Under the pieces are notes generated by a model. It ran no database searches. It saw only the letters and a program-made list of their open reading frames with translations, and was not told the DNA's origin. Below are positions 42,878 through 53,483 of a stretch of 58,174 nucleotides of DNA, piece after piece. Both the position numbers and the translations under genes were made by a program. Each line of letters starts with the position of its first letter. The stretch's first letter is position 1. The DNA is taken from the NCBI RefSeq assembly GCF_030149425.1, contig NZ_JASBRQ010000062.1:1-58174 (forward strand). Direction: 5' to 3'. The stretch is from Maricaulis sp. (lineage in GTDB: Bacteria; Pseudomonadota; Alphaproteobacteria; Caulobacterales; Maricaulaceae).

Positions 42878-43765
42878 ATGTCGAACTATTACAAGAGACG
42901 CATGTCCCTGGCGGGGCTCGATCTGACCCAGTATGCGGTCGATGATCTGGCACCGATTGTCCAGGAGACTCTGGACGCCAAGCTACACGGCATCTCCTTC
43001 AGCCCCTATATGGAGGGCCAGGTGATCGGCATGCAGCTTGAGGCGGAGCAGATCCGCAAGCGCATGGCACCGCTGGCTCAGCATGTTGAATGGATCCGCA
43101 CCTTCTCCTGCACGGAGGGTAACGAACTTTCACCCGGTATCGCCGCCGAATATGGTCTGAAATCCATGGTCGGTGTCTGGATTGATGATGACCTCGATCA
43201 CAATGAAGAAGAGCTGACTAATGGCATCGCCATCGCCCAGGCGGGTCATGCCGGCATTCTGGCGATTGGCAATGAGGTCATGCTTCGCGGCGAGATCGAT
43301 GAGGACAAGCTCATCGAATACATCGAGCGGGCCAAGGCCGCTGTACCGGGCGTGCCGGTCGGTTATGTCGATGCCTATTTCAAGTTCGAGGACCATCCGC
43401 GGATCGTTGAGGCCTGCGATGTGATCCTGGTCAATTGCTATCCCTTCTGGGAGGGCTACCCGATCGAACATGCCCACATCTACATGAAAGAGATGTATCG
43501 CCGGGCCCAGGCTGTCTCCAACGGCAAGAAGGTCATCATCGCCGAGACCGGCTGGCCCAATCGCGGCACGCCTGAAGGTGACTCGGTGCCGTCTTATGAA
43601 AACGCGGTGAAGTATTTCATCGATGCGGTCCGCTGGGCAGCGCGGGAAGATGTGGACATGTTCTACTTCTCCTCTTTTGACGAGGAGTGGAAGGTCGCCA
43701 AGGAAGGCGATGTGGGGGCTTTTTGGGGGCTTTGGGACAAGAACGGAAAGCCCAAGTACTGGTAG
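42878..43765 (+). CDS. GH17-like beta-1,3-glucanase family protein
   Basis: 295 residues from ATG 42878 (TGAGGG upstream). GH17 enzymes cleave or rearrange beta-1,3-glucans. The fold starts with LHGISFSPYMEGQ; the acid/base Glu is in ILAIGNEVML and the nucleophile Glu in IIAETGWPNRG, both the classic GH17 surroundings. YFKFEDHP and MFYFSSFDEEWK are further barrel strands. There is no signal peptide, so the protein appears cytoplasmic, which is unusual for an enzyme acting on polymeric glucan and points to imported or intracellular oligosaccharides. Its stop is directly followed by a second GH17-like gene at 43766. Confidence 0.85.
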   Translation: MSNYYKRRMSLAGLDLTQYAVDDLAPIVQETLDAKLHGISFSPYMEGQVIGMQLEAEQIRKRMAPLAQHVEWIRTFSCTEGNELSPGIAAEYGLKSMVGVWIDDDLDHNEEELTNGIAIAQAGHAGILAIGNEVMLRGEIDEDKLIEYIERAKAAVPGVPVGYVDAYFKFEDHPRIVEACDVILVNCYPFWEGYPIEHAHIYMKEMYRRAQAVSNGKKVIIAETGWPNRGTPEGDSVPSYENAVKYFIDAVRWAAREDVDMFYFSSFDEEWKVAKEGDVGAFWGLWDKNGKPKYW

Positions 43766-44716
43766 ATGTTTTCACTGTTCAAGCGTAAGCCCCGCGGCAT
43801 GCCGTGGGTGCACGGCCCTGCGATCTGCTACTCCGGCTACCGCGAGGGGCAAAGCCCGGATACGGGCGATTATCCCAGCTATGAGGAGATCCGCGAGGAC
43901 CTGCGCATCCTCGCGCGGCATTGGCGCTATCTGCGTATTTACGACAGCCAGCGCCATGCCGAACTGGTGCTGGAGGTGATCCGGCGCGAGAAGATGGACT
44001 TCAAGGTCATGCTTGGCATGGCCGTCGCCGCCGAAGTGTCCAACCCGAATTGTCCCTGGGGCGGGGAATACGCTGACGATGTGCTGGCAGCGAACAAGCG
44101 GGCCAATAATCGTGAGCTCAAGCGCATGGTGAAACTGGCCAAGCGCTATCGGCGCCATGTCTTTGCCCTGTCCATCGGCAATGAGGCCAGTGTCGACTGG
44201 AATGATCACATGGTGCCGGTCGAGCGCCTGATCGAGTTCACACGCGTGCTCAAGCGCAAGACCAGCCACCCGATCACCTTTTGCGAAAACTACGTGCCGT
44301 GGCGCGACAAGCTCAAACCGCTTGGTGCCGAGCTCGATTTCATCTCGATCCATACCTATCCGGTCTGGGAGCATCGTTCGATCGATGAGGCGCTGGACTT
44401 CACCAAGGAGAATTACTTCTCGGTGAAGCACCATTATCCGGACAAGCCGGTGATTATCACCGAGGCGGGATGGACGACGACGTCGAATGGGCGCGGCATT
44501 GATCCGCACAATGCTTCGCAGGCACTCCAGGACCGGTATTATCGCGAGCTGGTCGAGTGGACCGATTGCGAGCAGATCCTGACTTTCGTCTTCGAGGCCT
44601 TCGACGAGCCCTGGAAGGGCTCACCCGATCCCCACGAACCGGAAAAGCACTGGGGCGTCTTCACGGTCGACCGCAAGCCGAAACAGGTGATGCGGGAGCT
44701 GTTTCCCGACCTCTAG
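43766..44716 (+). CDS. Second GH17-like glycosidase
   Basis: 316 residues; ATG 43766 comes immediately after the TAG of the first GH17 gene, so translation is coupled. The barrel signatures are AICYSGYREGQ, the acid/base Glu in LSIGNEASVDW and the nucleophile Glu in IITEAGWTTTS, with HTYPVWEH and FEAFDEPWKG. It is only distantly like its neighbour, so the pair is not a recent duplication and the two probably cut different linkages or act in sequence. No signal peptide; the N terminus is basic (MFSLFKRKPRG). Its last 4 bases overlap the end of the convergent AraC-type gene. Confidence 0.82.
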   Translation: MFSLFKRKPRGMPWVHGPAICYSGYREGQSPDTGDYPSYEEIREDLRILARHWRYLRIYDSQRHAELVLEVIRREKMDFKVMLGMAVAAEVSNPNCPWGGEYADDVLAANKRANNRELKRMVKLAKRYRRHVFALSIGNEASVDWNDHMVPVERLIEFTRVLKRKTSHPITFCENYVPWRDKLKPLGAELDFISIHTYPVWEHRSIDEALDFTKENYFSVKHHYPDKPVIITEAGWTTTSNGRGIDPHNASQALQDRYYRELVEWTDCEQILTFVFEAFDEPWKGSPDPHEPEKHWGVFTVDRKPKQVMRELFPDL

Positions 44717-45639
44717 GCGCGCCGCAGCTGCGCCGGAGTGACGCCGACGGCCTCTTTCACCAGCCTGCCCATATGTGACTGGCTCGAGAAACCGGTGTTA
44801 AAGGCGATCGAAGAAATCGGCTCTTGGGTGTTGCGCAAGAGGCTGACGGCCCGGTCGACACGCCGGTTCTGGACATATTGGGCGGGTGTCAGACCGAGGG
44901 CGGATTTGAACACGCGCGAGAAGTGGCAAGGGCTGAGCCTGGCCGTTTCCGCGAGCTCGCTGAGGCGGATTTGTTCGCCCAGCCGCGCCTCGATTTCCGA
45001 GAGGACAGGTTTGAGGTCCTCGCGCTCGACCTGGTCCAGCTCCCGCAGTGAGGGCTCTTCCAGATTGGCGCCGAGCCGCAATAGGCCGAGCGCGATAATG
45101 TAAGCGCGACCGTCCATTTCCAGCGAGCTGGGCGGATTGTCGGGGTCCAGCGCCCGCAGGACATAGGCTTCGATATCCTTGGACAGCATGGGATCGGTCT
45201 GGGCAAAGAAGTCTTCCGGCTCGACGTGTTTGTCATCGCCGATTTCGTCGGCCGCTTCACACAGCAATCCCTGACGGAAATACAGGTGGGCATACTCCAC
45301 CTCGCCCTGCGAGCTGACGATCGCCGGGGAACCGGGGCGTTGCAGTGAAATGGCTCCGGTACGGGCCATCGGTGCGTGGAACTCACTGCGGCGGGCGCCG
45401 CCGCCGCCCAGGTGCAGGGTCAGGACATAATGGTCGACACCATCAAAGCTCTGCTCCTTGCCGAGATTATGCCGGTGACGCGATGCCGGGACATTCCAGC
45501 CTTCCTCAAACCCGAAAAGCTTGGGGACATTATCGCCGAAGAGTGTGCGGTAGATTTCACAATGTTCCGGTTCGGAAACAAAGGCATGCAAGCCCATAAT
45601 CGCCTCGTTCTGGCAGCCCAATGCAACTGTCTGCGGCAT
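44713..45639 (-). CDS. AraC family transcriptional regulator
   Basis: 308 residues. A cupin-like N-terminal sensor domain is followed by two helix-turn-helix units in the last 100 residues: IRLSELAETARLSPCHFSRVFKSALG and the SSIAFNTGFSSQSHMGRLVKEAVGVTPAQLRR end, the usual AraC/XylS signature. It converges on the GH17 pair, overlapping by 4 bases, and is divergent from the isochorismatase-like gene across a 368-base gap. Either unit could be its target; the divergent gene is the more usual one. An inverted repeat lies 16 bases before its own start, consistent with autoregulation. An internal ATG at 45597 could also start it. Confidence 0.9.
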   Translation of the reverse strand: MPQTVALGCQNEAIMGLHAFVSEPEHCEIYRTLFGDNVPKLFGFEEGWNVPASRHRHNLGKEQSFDGVDHYVLTLHLGGGGARRSEFHAPMARTGAISLQRPGSPAIVSSQGEVEYAHLYFRQGLLCEAADEIGDDKHVEPEDFFAQTDPMLSKDIEAYVLRALDPDNPPSSLEMDGRAYIIALGLLRLGANLEEPSLRELDQVEREDLKPVLSEIEARLGEQIRLSELAETARLSPCHFSRVFKSALGLTPAQYVQNRRVDRAVSLLRNTQEPISSIAFNTGFSSQSHMGRLVKEAVGVTPAQLRRA

Positions 45640-46007
45640 AGTAATATCAAAATTCGTATGAACAAATCATACCAAAGTGAGCGCAAGACGGTGCAAGACG
45701 AGGCTGGTTCACATCCCTAACTGAGCGCGTGACGGTTAATACCGCCGCGATCGCGCGGCCTATCAGGACGGATACCAGAATGAATTCCTCGACCTTCTGA
45801 CGCTGCAGAATAGGTAGCTTGCTCTAGCCGATGACCGGGCCGTGCGGTCCACCTGTCGACTGAGCCATTCTATCGCCTTCGGGCAGAGCAATTTCTCGCA
45901 CGGCGGAAACAATGATTTTCCGGTTCGTGCCGCGAAGACCATTCCGCTGTCCACTAAATCTACGCCACCGCTTAGCGCAACTTCTTACCCATTATGGAGA
46001 CGCTCAA
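45640..46007. other. Divergent promoter region of AraC-type and isochorismatase-like genes
   Basis: About 370 bases. Bases 45640-45690 are AT-rich and hold the inverted repeat described separately. The rest shows no gene. The last bases hold the ribosome site TGGAGA before ATG 46008. Confidence 0.5.
45656..45672. promoter_or_regulatory. Inverted repeat just upstream of the AraC-type gene
   Basis: GTATGA-ACAAA-TCATAC: perfect 6-base arms with a 5-base spacer, ending 16 bases from the start codon at 45639. It could be an operator for autoregulation. Confidence 0.35.
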
Positions 46008-46649
46008 ATGACGACTGACAACACCATGATTAACCCGGACGATACCGCTCTCGTTCTGATCGACTTCCAACCCGCAATGTACCAAGGCGTCGAGAGCCAC
46101 GATAGGCTATCGGTCATGCACAATGTCCAGACCCTGGCGAAGACCGCAAAGCTGTTCGGGTTGCCGACGATCATCTCGACGGTCGCCAAGGACAGCTTCG
46201 CTGGTCCCTTCATGCCGGAGGTGACGGATCTTTTCCCGGACACCGAGATCATCGACCGGACCTCGATCAACTCTTGGGTCGATGAGAACTTCCGCAAGGC
46301 CGTGGCCGCCACTGGCCGCAAGAAAATCGTTCTGGCCGGTCTGTGGACCGAAGCCTGCGTTATGTTCCCGACCCTCGACCTCCTCGCTGAAGGTTATCAG
46401 GTCTATGTGCCGACTGACGCTTGCGGCGACGTGACGCCCGAGGCGCATGAACGTGCCGTCCAGCGCCTGGTTCAGGCCGGTGCCGTACCGATGAACGCGC
46501 TCCAGGTCGTGTTCGAACTGCAGCAGGACTGGGCCCGCGGCGAGACCTATGACGGTGTTATGGAAATCCTCAAGGCCCACAGCCCGTACGGCATCCAGGT
46601 TCGCTTCTCGAAGTGGGCGCTGGGCGAGCACGCCAGCGAAGCTGGCTAG
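46008..46649 (+). CDS. Isochorismatase-family cysteine hydrolase (YcaC-like)
   Basis: 213 residues from ATG 46008 with GGAGA 9 bases upstream. The isochorismatase-like fold is seen as TALVLIDFQPAMYQGV (catalytic Asp), the Lys in STVAKDSF, and the nucleophile Cys in GLWTEACVMFPTLDLLAEGY. The long spacing and the end segment match the YcaC-type group, whose natural substrate is not settled, more than true isochorismatase or nicotinamidase. It is divergent from the AraC-type regulator and is followed by a hairpin and then the amidohydrolase gene, so regulation by the AraC protein is likely. Confidence 0.87.
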   Translation: MTTDNTMINPDDTALVLIDFQPAMYQGVESHDRLSVMHNVQTLAKTAKLFGLPTIISTVAKDSFAGPFMPEVTDLFPDTEIIDRTSINSWVDENFRKAVAATGRKKIVLAGLWTEACVMFPTLDLLAEGYQVYVPTDACGDVTPEAHERAVQRLVQAGAVPMNALQVVFELQQDWARGETYDGVMEILKAHSPYGIQVRFSKWALGEHASEAG

Positions 46650-46665
46650 GTCCCCCTTTTATTGC

Positions 46666-46693
46666 GAACCCGCCGGGCCTTTCCGGCGGGTTC
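46666..46693. terminator. Hairpin between hydrolase and amidohydrolase genes
   Basis: GAACCCGCCGG at 46666-46676 pairs exactly with CCGGCGGGTTC at 46683-46693 around a 6-base loop. There is no T run, so it may attenuate instead of fully ending transcription. Confidence 0.55.
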
Positions 46694-46727
46694 ATATTCC
46701 CTTTCGACATAGCCCATGAGGACCGAC

Positions 46728-48593
46728 ATGGCAGAGGCAAACGACCTTGTTATCCGCAATGCCAAAATCACCACCTTGGACCGGAGTAATCCGGAGGCCG
46801 AAGCCGTGCTCGTCCGTGATGGCAAGATCGCCCTGGTGGGCGACGATGCCCGGGTGATGCAGGCCGCTGACGCTGAAGCCAAGGTGATTGATGCCGGCGG
46901 CAAACGGATCATTCCGGGGCTTAATGACAGCCATACCCACCTGATCCGCGGGGGGCTGAGTTTCAACATGGAGCTGCGCTGGGAAAACGTGGCCTCCGTG
47001 GCCGACGCTTTGCGCATGCTCAAGGAACAGGCGGACCGTACACCGGTGCCGCAATGGGTGCGCGTGGTGGGTGGCTGGAGCGAGTTCCAGTTCGCCGAGC
47101 GCCGCATGCCGACATTGGACGAGATCAATGCAGCGGCGCCGGACACGCCGGTCTTTATCCTCCACCTTTATGCCCGCGCTTTACTCAACCGCGCGGCGCT
47201 GAAGGCGCTGGGTATAACCAAGGACACGCCCAATCCCCCCGGTGGTCTGATCGAAAAAGATGCCAAGGGCGAACCGACCGGCATGCTGATTGCCAAGCCT
47301 TCGGCCCTGATCCTGTACTCCACCCTGGCCCAGGGACCGATGCTGGCGCCGGAAGATCAGATCAACTCCACTCGCCACTACATGCGCGAGATGAACCGGT
47401 TGGGCATTACCAGCGTCATCGACGCTGGCGGTGGCGGTCAGAACTATCCGGAAGACTACGACATCATCCAAAAACTCCATGCCGACGGGAACCTGACCGT
47501 CCGCGTGGCCTATAACTTGTTCGCGCAGAAAGCCGGTTCGGAGCTCAATGACTATGAGCGCTGGGTCAAGATGACCGAGCCGGGTGCCGGCGACGACATG
47601 TTGCGCATGAATGGGGCCGGCGAAAACCTCGCCTGGTCGGCCGCTGATTTCGAGAATTTCCTGGAGCCCCGACCCGATCTGGCGCCGGTGATGGAGAAGG
47701 AGCTGGAGCCGATTGTCGAGCTGCTGGCCGAGAATGAATGGCCCTTCCGTATTCATGCCACCTATGACGAGACGATTGACCGCTTCCTCGGTGTGTTTGA
47801 GCGGGTGAATGGCAAGCAGCCGTTCAAGACCCGCTTCATCATCGACCATGCCGAGACCATATCCGAGCGCAATATCGAGCGGGTCGCGGCGCTTGGCGGC
47901 GGGATCGCGACGCAGCACCGCATGGCTTTCCAGGGCGAGTACTTCGTTGATCGCTATGGTGAGCGCGCTGCGGAAGCGACGCCGCCGATCGCGAAAATGC
48001 TGGAAATCGGAGCGCCGGTGGGCGGCGGGACAGATGCCACCCGTGTGGCCTCCTATGACCCGTGGGTCGGATTGTGGTGGCTGGTGTCGGGCAAGACGCT
48101 CGGCGGTACGGTCCTGACCCCTGAGCGCAACCGGTTGAGCCGCGAGGATGCGTTGCGCATCTGGACGGAGGGTTCGGCCTGGTTCTCCGGTGAAGCCGAG
48201 GTCAAAGGTACGCTCAAAGCCGGTCAATACGCCGACTTCGCGATCCTTTCGGATGATTTCTTCGCCGTGCCGACCGAGCAGATCCGGTCCATCGTTTCGG
48301 AAATGACCGTGGTGGGTGGACGGATTGTCTATGCTGCGGGCGATTTTGCCAGCCATGACAGCGCCCCGCCGCCGGCCAGCCCGTCCTGGAGCGCGCTCAA
48401 TTTCATGCCGACCCCGGCCCAGATCCGTGGCGAGCAGCAGCCTGAGGGCGTCGCCCGCGCCTGCCATGATGCCTGTGGGAATAGCTGCGGAGTACATGGT
48501 CATGATCACGGTATCGCCTGGAATAATCCGCTGCCGGTGTCTGACAAGCGAGCCTTCTGGGGAGCGCTGGGCTGCAGCTGTTTCGCGGTCTAG
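46728..48593 (+). CDS. Amidohydrolase family protein (YtcJ-like) with Cys/His-rich tail
   Basis: 621 residues from ATG 46728; GAGGA 6 bases upstream lies inside an alternative ATG at 46716. The TIM-barrel metal site is visible: HTH in NDSHTHLIRG, His in FRIHATYDET, His in IIDHAETIS and Asp in GGGTDATRVASYDPW, with the usual flanking beta-sandwich (NAKITTLDRSNPEAEAVLVRDGKI). The YtcJ-like group hydrolyses amides or related bonds of small molecules. It does not start with a signal peptide. The last 60 residues add a tail CHDACGNSCGVHGHDHG and GALGCSCFAV, rich in Cys and His, which the family does not need and which may bind a metal. It leads into DoxX and MFS genes. Confidence 0.85.
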   Translation: MAEANDLVIRNAKITTLDRSNPEAEAVLVRDGKIALVGDDARVMQAADAEAKVIDAGGKRIIPGLNDSHTHLIRGGLSFNMELRWENVASVADALRMLKEQADRTPVPQWVRVVGGWSEFQFAERRMPTLDEINAAAPDTPVFILHLYARALLNRAALKALGITKDTPNPPGGLIEKDAKGEPTGMLIAKPSALILYSTLAQGPMLAPEDQINSTRHYMREMNRLGITSVIDAGGGGQNYPEDYDIIQKLHADGNLTVRVAYNLFAQKAGSELNDYERWVKMTEPGAGDDMLRMNGAGENLAWSAADFENFLEPRPDLAPVMEKELEPIVELLAENEWPFRIHATYDETIDRFLGVFERVNGKQPFKTRFIIDHAETISERNIERVAALGGGIATQHRMAFQGEYFVDRYGERAAEATPPIAKMLEIGAPVGGGTDATRVASYDPWVGLWWLVSGKTLGGTVLTPERNRLSREDALRIWTEGSAWFSGEAEVKGTLKAGQYADFAILSDDFFAVPTEQIRSIVSEMTVVGGRIVYAAGDFASHDSAPPPASPSWSALNFMPTPAQIRGEQQPEGVARACHDACGNSCGVHGHDHGIAWNNPLPVSDKRAFWGALGCSCFAV

Positions 48594-48605
48594 GGCGGAG
48601 GGGGA

Positions 48606-49016
48606 ATGACGCCTCTTCTCGACCTTCTGGCCTGGCCTGCAATGGGCAAGTTGTTTGCGGTTTTGCTCGCTGTGCCCTTCCTGGTCAGCGCCGTCACTAA
48701 GGCACTCGACTTCCAGGCGGCCATTACAGAGGTCGGCGGTCTGGTGCGCGGTGTGCCGGCCGGGCCGCTTGCGGTTGCGGTGATCGCAAGCCAGGCCGCC
48801 GGTGGTGTCGCTCTGATCATTGGCGGTTTTCCGGCGGTGTTCGGTGCCTTGGCACTGGCCGGTTTCACGGGACTGGCAACCCTGCTGGCGCACGCCTGGT
48901 GGGCTAAACCCGGCGGTGTGGCAGGTTCGAGTTTTATCATCTTCTGGGAGCATCTGGCCTTGATCGGCGGGCTGATGCTGCTGGCCCATCTGGAAGCCGG
49001 TCGGGTAACGACATGA
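48606..49016 (+). CDS. DoxX-like integral membrane protein
   Basis: 136 residues with four hydrophobic segments, the size and shape of the DoxX/SURF4-like family. KLFAVLLAVPFLVSAVTKALDF fits the family's first helix with its small polar turn. The family is linked loosely to respiration and oxidative stress, with no agreed activity. The ribosome site GCGGAGGG lies just before ATG 48606, 12 bases after the amidohydrolase stop, and its own stop overlaps the MFS start as ATGA. It is therefore part of the amidohydrolase-MFS operon. Confidence 0.8.
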   Translation: MTPLLDLLAWPAMGKLFAVLLAVPFLVSAVTKALDFQAAITEVGGLVRGVPAGPLAVAVIASQAAGGVALIIGGFPAVFGALALAGFTGLATLLAHAWWAKPGGVAGSSFIIFWEHLALIGGLMLLAHLEAGRVTT

Positions 49017-50641
49017 CAGAGAAAACCGAACAACCCGGCCCCTGGAGCGCCTTCAAGAGCCGCGCCTTCCTGGTGATCTGGACGGCAACCCTGATTGCCA
49101 ACACCGGCACGTGGATGCGCGATGTCGCTTCGGGCTGGCTGATGACGGATCTGGCACCCTCTCCGGCCATGGTTGCCCTGGTTCAGGCCGCGACGACGTT
49201 GCCGATTTTCGTGCTCGCCCTTCCGGCCGGCGCTTTGGCGGACATTATCGACCGGCGCAAAATGCTCATCGTGATGCAGAGCTTCCTGCTGCTTGTCGCA
49301 GCGGTCCTCGCAGTGTTTGTCGCAACCGGCACGATGACGGTGTGGATCCTGCTCGGTTTGACCTTTGCAGGCGGTATCGGTGCGGCGATGACCCAGCCGG
49401 CCTTCCAGGCTGTGGTGCCGGAGCTGGTCGAGCGGCCGCAGCTGAGGTCCGCCGTGGCGCTTAACTCCATGGGAATTAACGTATCTCGCGCCATCGGCCC
49501 GGCTCTGGGCGGTACGCTGATCGCCGTGGCCGGTGTGGTTTCGGCCTATATTCTCGACGCGATTTTCACCCTGGCGATCATCCTCGCCTTCTTGTGGTGG
49601 AAGCGTCCGCAGCCGAAACAGACCTTGCCGGCCGAGGCCTTTTTCCCGGCCATGGCGACGGGGCTGGGCTATGTCGCGCGCTCCGGTGACATGCACCGCG
49701 TGCTGGTCCGCGCTTTTGCTTTCTTCTTCTTCGGGTCGGCTTATTGGGCGTTGTTGCCGTTGATTGCGCGCACGGTTTTGGAGGGCGATGCGACCTTTTA
49801 CGGTCTGCTTATGGCGTCCATTGGGACCGGGGCTGTCCTCGGTGCGGTGCTGTTGCCGCGCTTTGCCAAGGGGCAGCCGGCTGGCCGTCTGGTACTGATC
49901 GGATCGCTGGCGACCATGATCGTAATTGCAGCGCTCGCCCTGATCGAATGGAAAGAGGCGGCGATCGGCCTGCTGTTTGTCGCCGGTGGGGCCTGGATCA
50001 TTGTTCTGACCAATCTCAATGTGGCCGCCCAGTCTTCCCTGCCCAACTGGGTGCGGGCACGGGGGTTGGCGATCTATCTTACCGTATTCTTTGGCGCCAT
50101 GACGGTCGGGTCGATTCTCTGGGGCCAGCTGGCGGCGCGGGTCGGGATCGAGATGGCGCTCTTCATCGCCGCCGGTTCCGGTACGGTTGCGGCGATCCTT
50201 GCGGCTTTCTTCCCGCTGCCCAAGGGTGACCAGGATCTCACCCCGTCCGGGCACTGGCCTGAACCCTCGGTCGGTTCACAGCCCGACAATGATCGCGGTC
50301 CGGTCATGATCAGTATTGAGTATCAGATCCCGGCCGGGGCCCGAGCTGCCTTCCTTGAGGATATTTATGCCCTGTCCAGGCGGCGAAAGCGCGATGGTGC
50401 CTATGGCTGGCGGGTGTTCGAGGATGCCGAGCACGCCGATCGTTTTACCGAGGTCTTCTTCGCGCCGTCCTGGCTTGCACATCTGCGCCAGCATGAACGG
50501 GTCACCAAGGATGATGCCGAGCTGCAGGACAGGGTGAGAGCTCACCATGCCGGCGAAGCTCCACCGCAGGTCCGCCATCAGCTTGCCGCGCATGCGTCCG
50601 ACAAGCCCGCCGAAGCCCTGCCGCATGACCATTCGCACTGA
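49013..50641 (+). CDS. MFS transporter fused to an antibiotic-monooxygenase-like domain
   Basis: 542 residues. Residues 15-405 are an MFS transporter of the EntS/MFS_3 (PF05977) type with 10-12 helices (WTATLIANTGTWMRDVASGWLM and the DIIDRRKMLIVMQ loop). Residues 430-510 (MISIEYQIPAGARAAFLEDI ... RDGAYGWRVFED ... VFFAPSWLAHLRQHERVT) are a ferredoxin-like ABM-type domain, a fusion known in this MFS subgroup. The C terminus ends in a short His stretch (LPHDHSH). It probably exports a small molecule, perhaps with the neighbouring hydrolases; the cargo is unknown. Translation is coupled to DoxX by an ATGA overlap. Confidence 0.88.
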   Translation: MTEKTEQPGPWSAFKSRAFLVIWTATLIANTGTWMRDVASGWLMTDLAPSPAMVALVQAATTLPIFVLALPAGALADIIDRRKMLIVMQSFLLLVAAVLAVFVATGTMTVWILLGLTFAGGIGAAMTQPAFQAVVPELVERPQLRSAVALNSMGINVSRAIGPALGGTLIAVAGVVSAYILDAIFTLAIILAFLWWKRPQPKQTLPAEAFFPAMATGLGYVARSGDMHRVLVRAFAFFFFGSAYWALLPLIARTVLEGDATFYGLLMASIGTGAVLGAVLLPRFAKGQPAGRLVLIGSLATMIVIAALALIEWKEAAIGLLFVAGGAWIIVLTNLNVAAQSSLPNWVRARGLAIYLTVFFGAMTVGSILWGQLAARVGIEMALFIAAGSGTVAAILAAFFPLPKGDQDLTPSGHWPEPSVGSQPDNDRGPVMISIEYQIPAGARAAFLEDIYALSRRRKRDGAYGWRVFEDAEHADRFTEVFFAPSWLAHLRQHERVTKDDAELQDRVRAHHAGEAPPQVRHQLAAHASDKPAEALPHDHSH

Positions 50642-50663
50642 CTTAGCAGCCTGAGGAGGCGTC

Positions 50664-50849
50664 ATGAAAATCGCTATCGGACTTGTTCTGGCTTTTCTCA
50701 TCGGAGTGATCTGCAGGGTTGCCGATATTCCGGTGCCCGCTCCTCCGGCGCTGATTGGCGCGCTTCTGGTCGTCTCCATGACCTCGGGCTTTTTGCTTAT
50801 GGATCGGCATTTGGCGCGCCGCCCGGTGCGGGTGGAGGATAAGCAATGA
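50664..50849 (+). CDS. XapX domain protein (DUF1427), copy 1
   Basis: 61 residues with two membrane helices. The XapX pattern is seen as GVICRVADIPVPAPPALIGALLV followed by MTSGFLLMD. GAGGAGG lies 5 bases before ATG 50664. XapX proteins are small inner-membrane proteins of unknown function, often next to amidohydrolase genes, as here. Its stop overlaps copy 2 as ATGA. Confidence 0.8.
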   Translation: MKIAIGLVLAFLIGVICRVADIPVPAPPALIGALLVVSMTSGFLLMDRHLARRPVRVEDKQ

Positions 50850-51010
50850 CTGGCGCTGTGATGGGGATTGTTCTGGGCCTGGGTATAGGGGCGGCTTGTC
50901 GCCGCCTGGATCTGCCCTTGCCGGCTCCGCCCAAGCTGATCGGCGCCGGCCTGGTCGTCCTCATGACCCTGGGTTTTCTCACCGCCGATTATTTTCTGAC
51001 ACGCAGCTGA
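50846..51010 (+). CDS. XapX domain protein (DUF1427), copy 2
   Basis: 54 residues, read directly from the sequence. Two membrane helices with the XapX core GAACRRLDLPLPAPPKLIGAG and VLMTLGFLTADYF. It starts at ATG 50846, overlapping the stop of copy 1. The two copies are alike in plan but clearly diverged, so they may form a heteromer. It ends the operon; a gap of 224 bases precedes katG. Confidence 0.8.
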   Translation: MTGAVMGIVLGLGIGAACRRLDLPLPAPPKLIGAGLVVLMTLGFLTADYFLTRS

Positions 51011-51142
51011 GAGGTGCTAGAGTGGCGGAATTGGGCTTTTCTCGCCGGTTAAGGATAAAATCCACCCACGAAAACGACCGGTAAAATACTGTTTTATAAG
51101 TATCTATCGCTTCGTTTTATGGGCCATCCGAATAAAATCGAT

Positions 51143-53406
<2,264 letters not shown>

Positions 53407-53436
53407 CCCAGCGCACCTTTACGCGAAGGTGAGCGG

Positions 53437-53467
53437 AGAGCGGGCCCTGCCAGGCCCGCTCTTTTTT
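53437..53467. terminator. Rho-independent terminator after katG
   Basis: AGAGCGGGCC at 53437-53446 pairs with GGCCCGCTCT at 53453-53462 around loop CTGCCA and is followed by TTTTT. It separates katG from the convergent DUF3299 gene. Confidence 0.9.
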
Positions 53468-53483
53468 GTTTGTACCGATGAAC

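Noticed and set aside
47181..50254. Two very long leftward frames opposite the amidohydrolase, DoxX and MFS genes
   Set aside because: The forward strand has recognised families with ribosome sites and coupled starts; the reverse frames are Arg/Gly/His-rich shadows.
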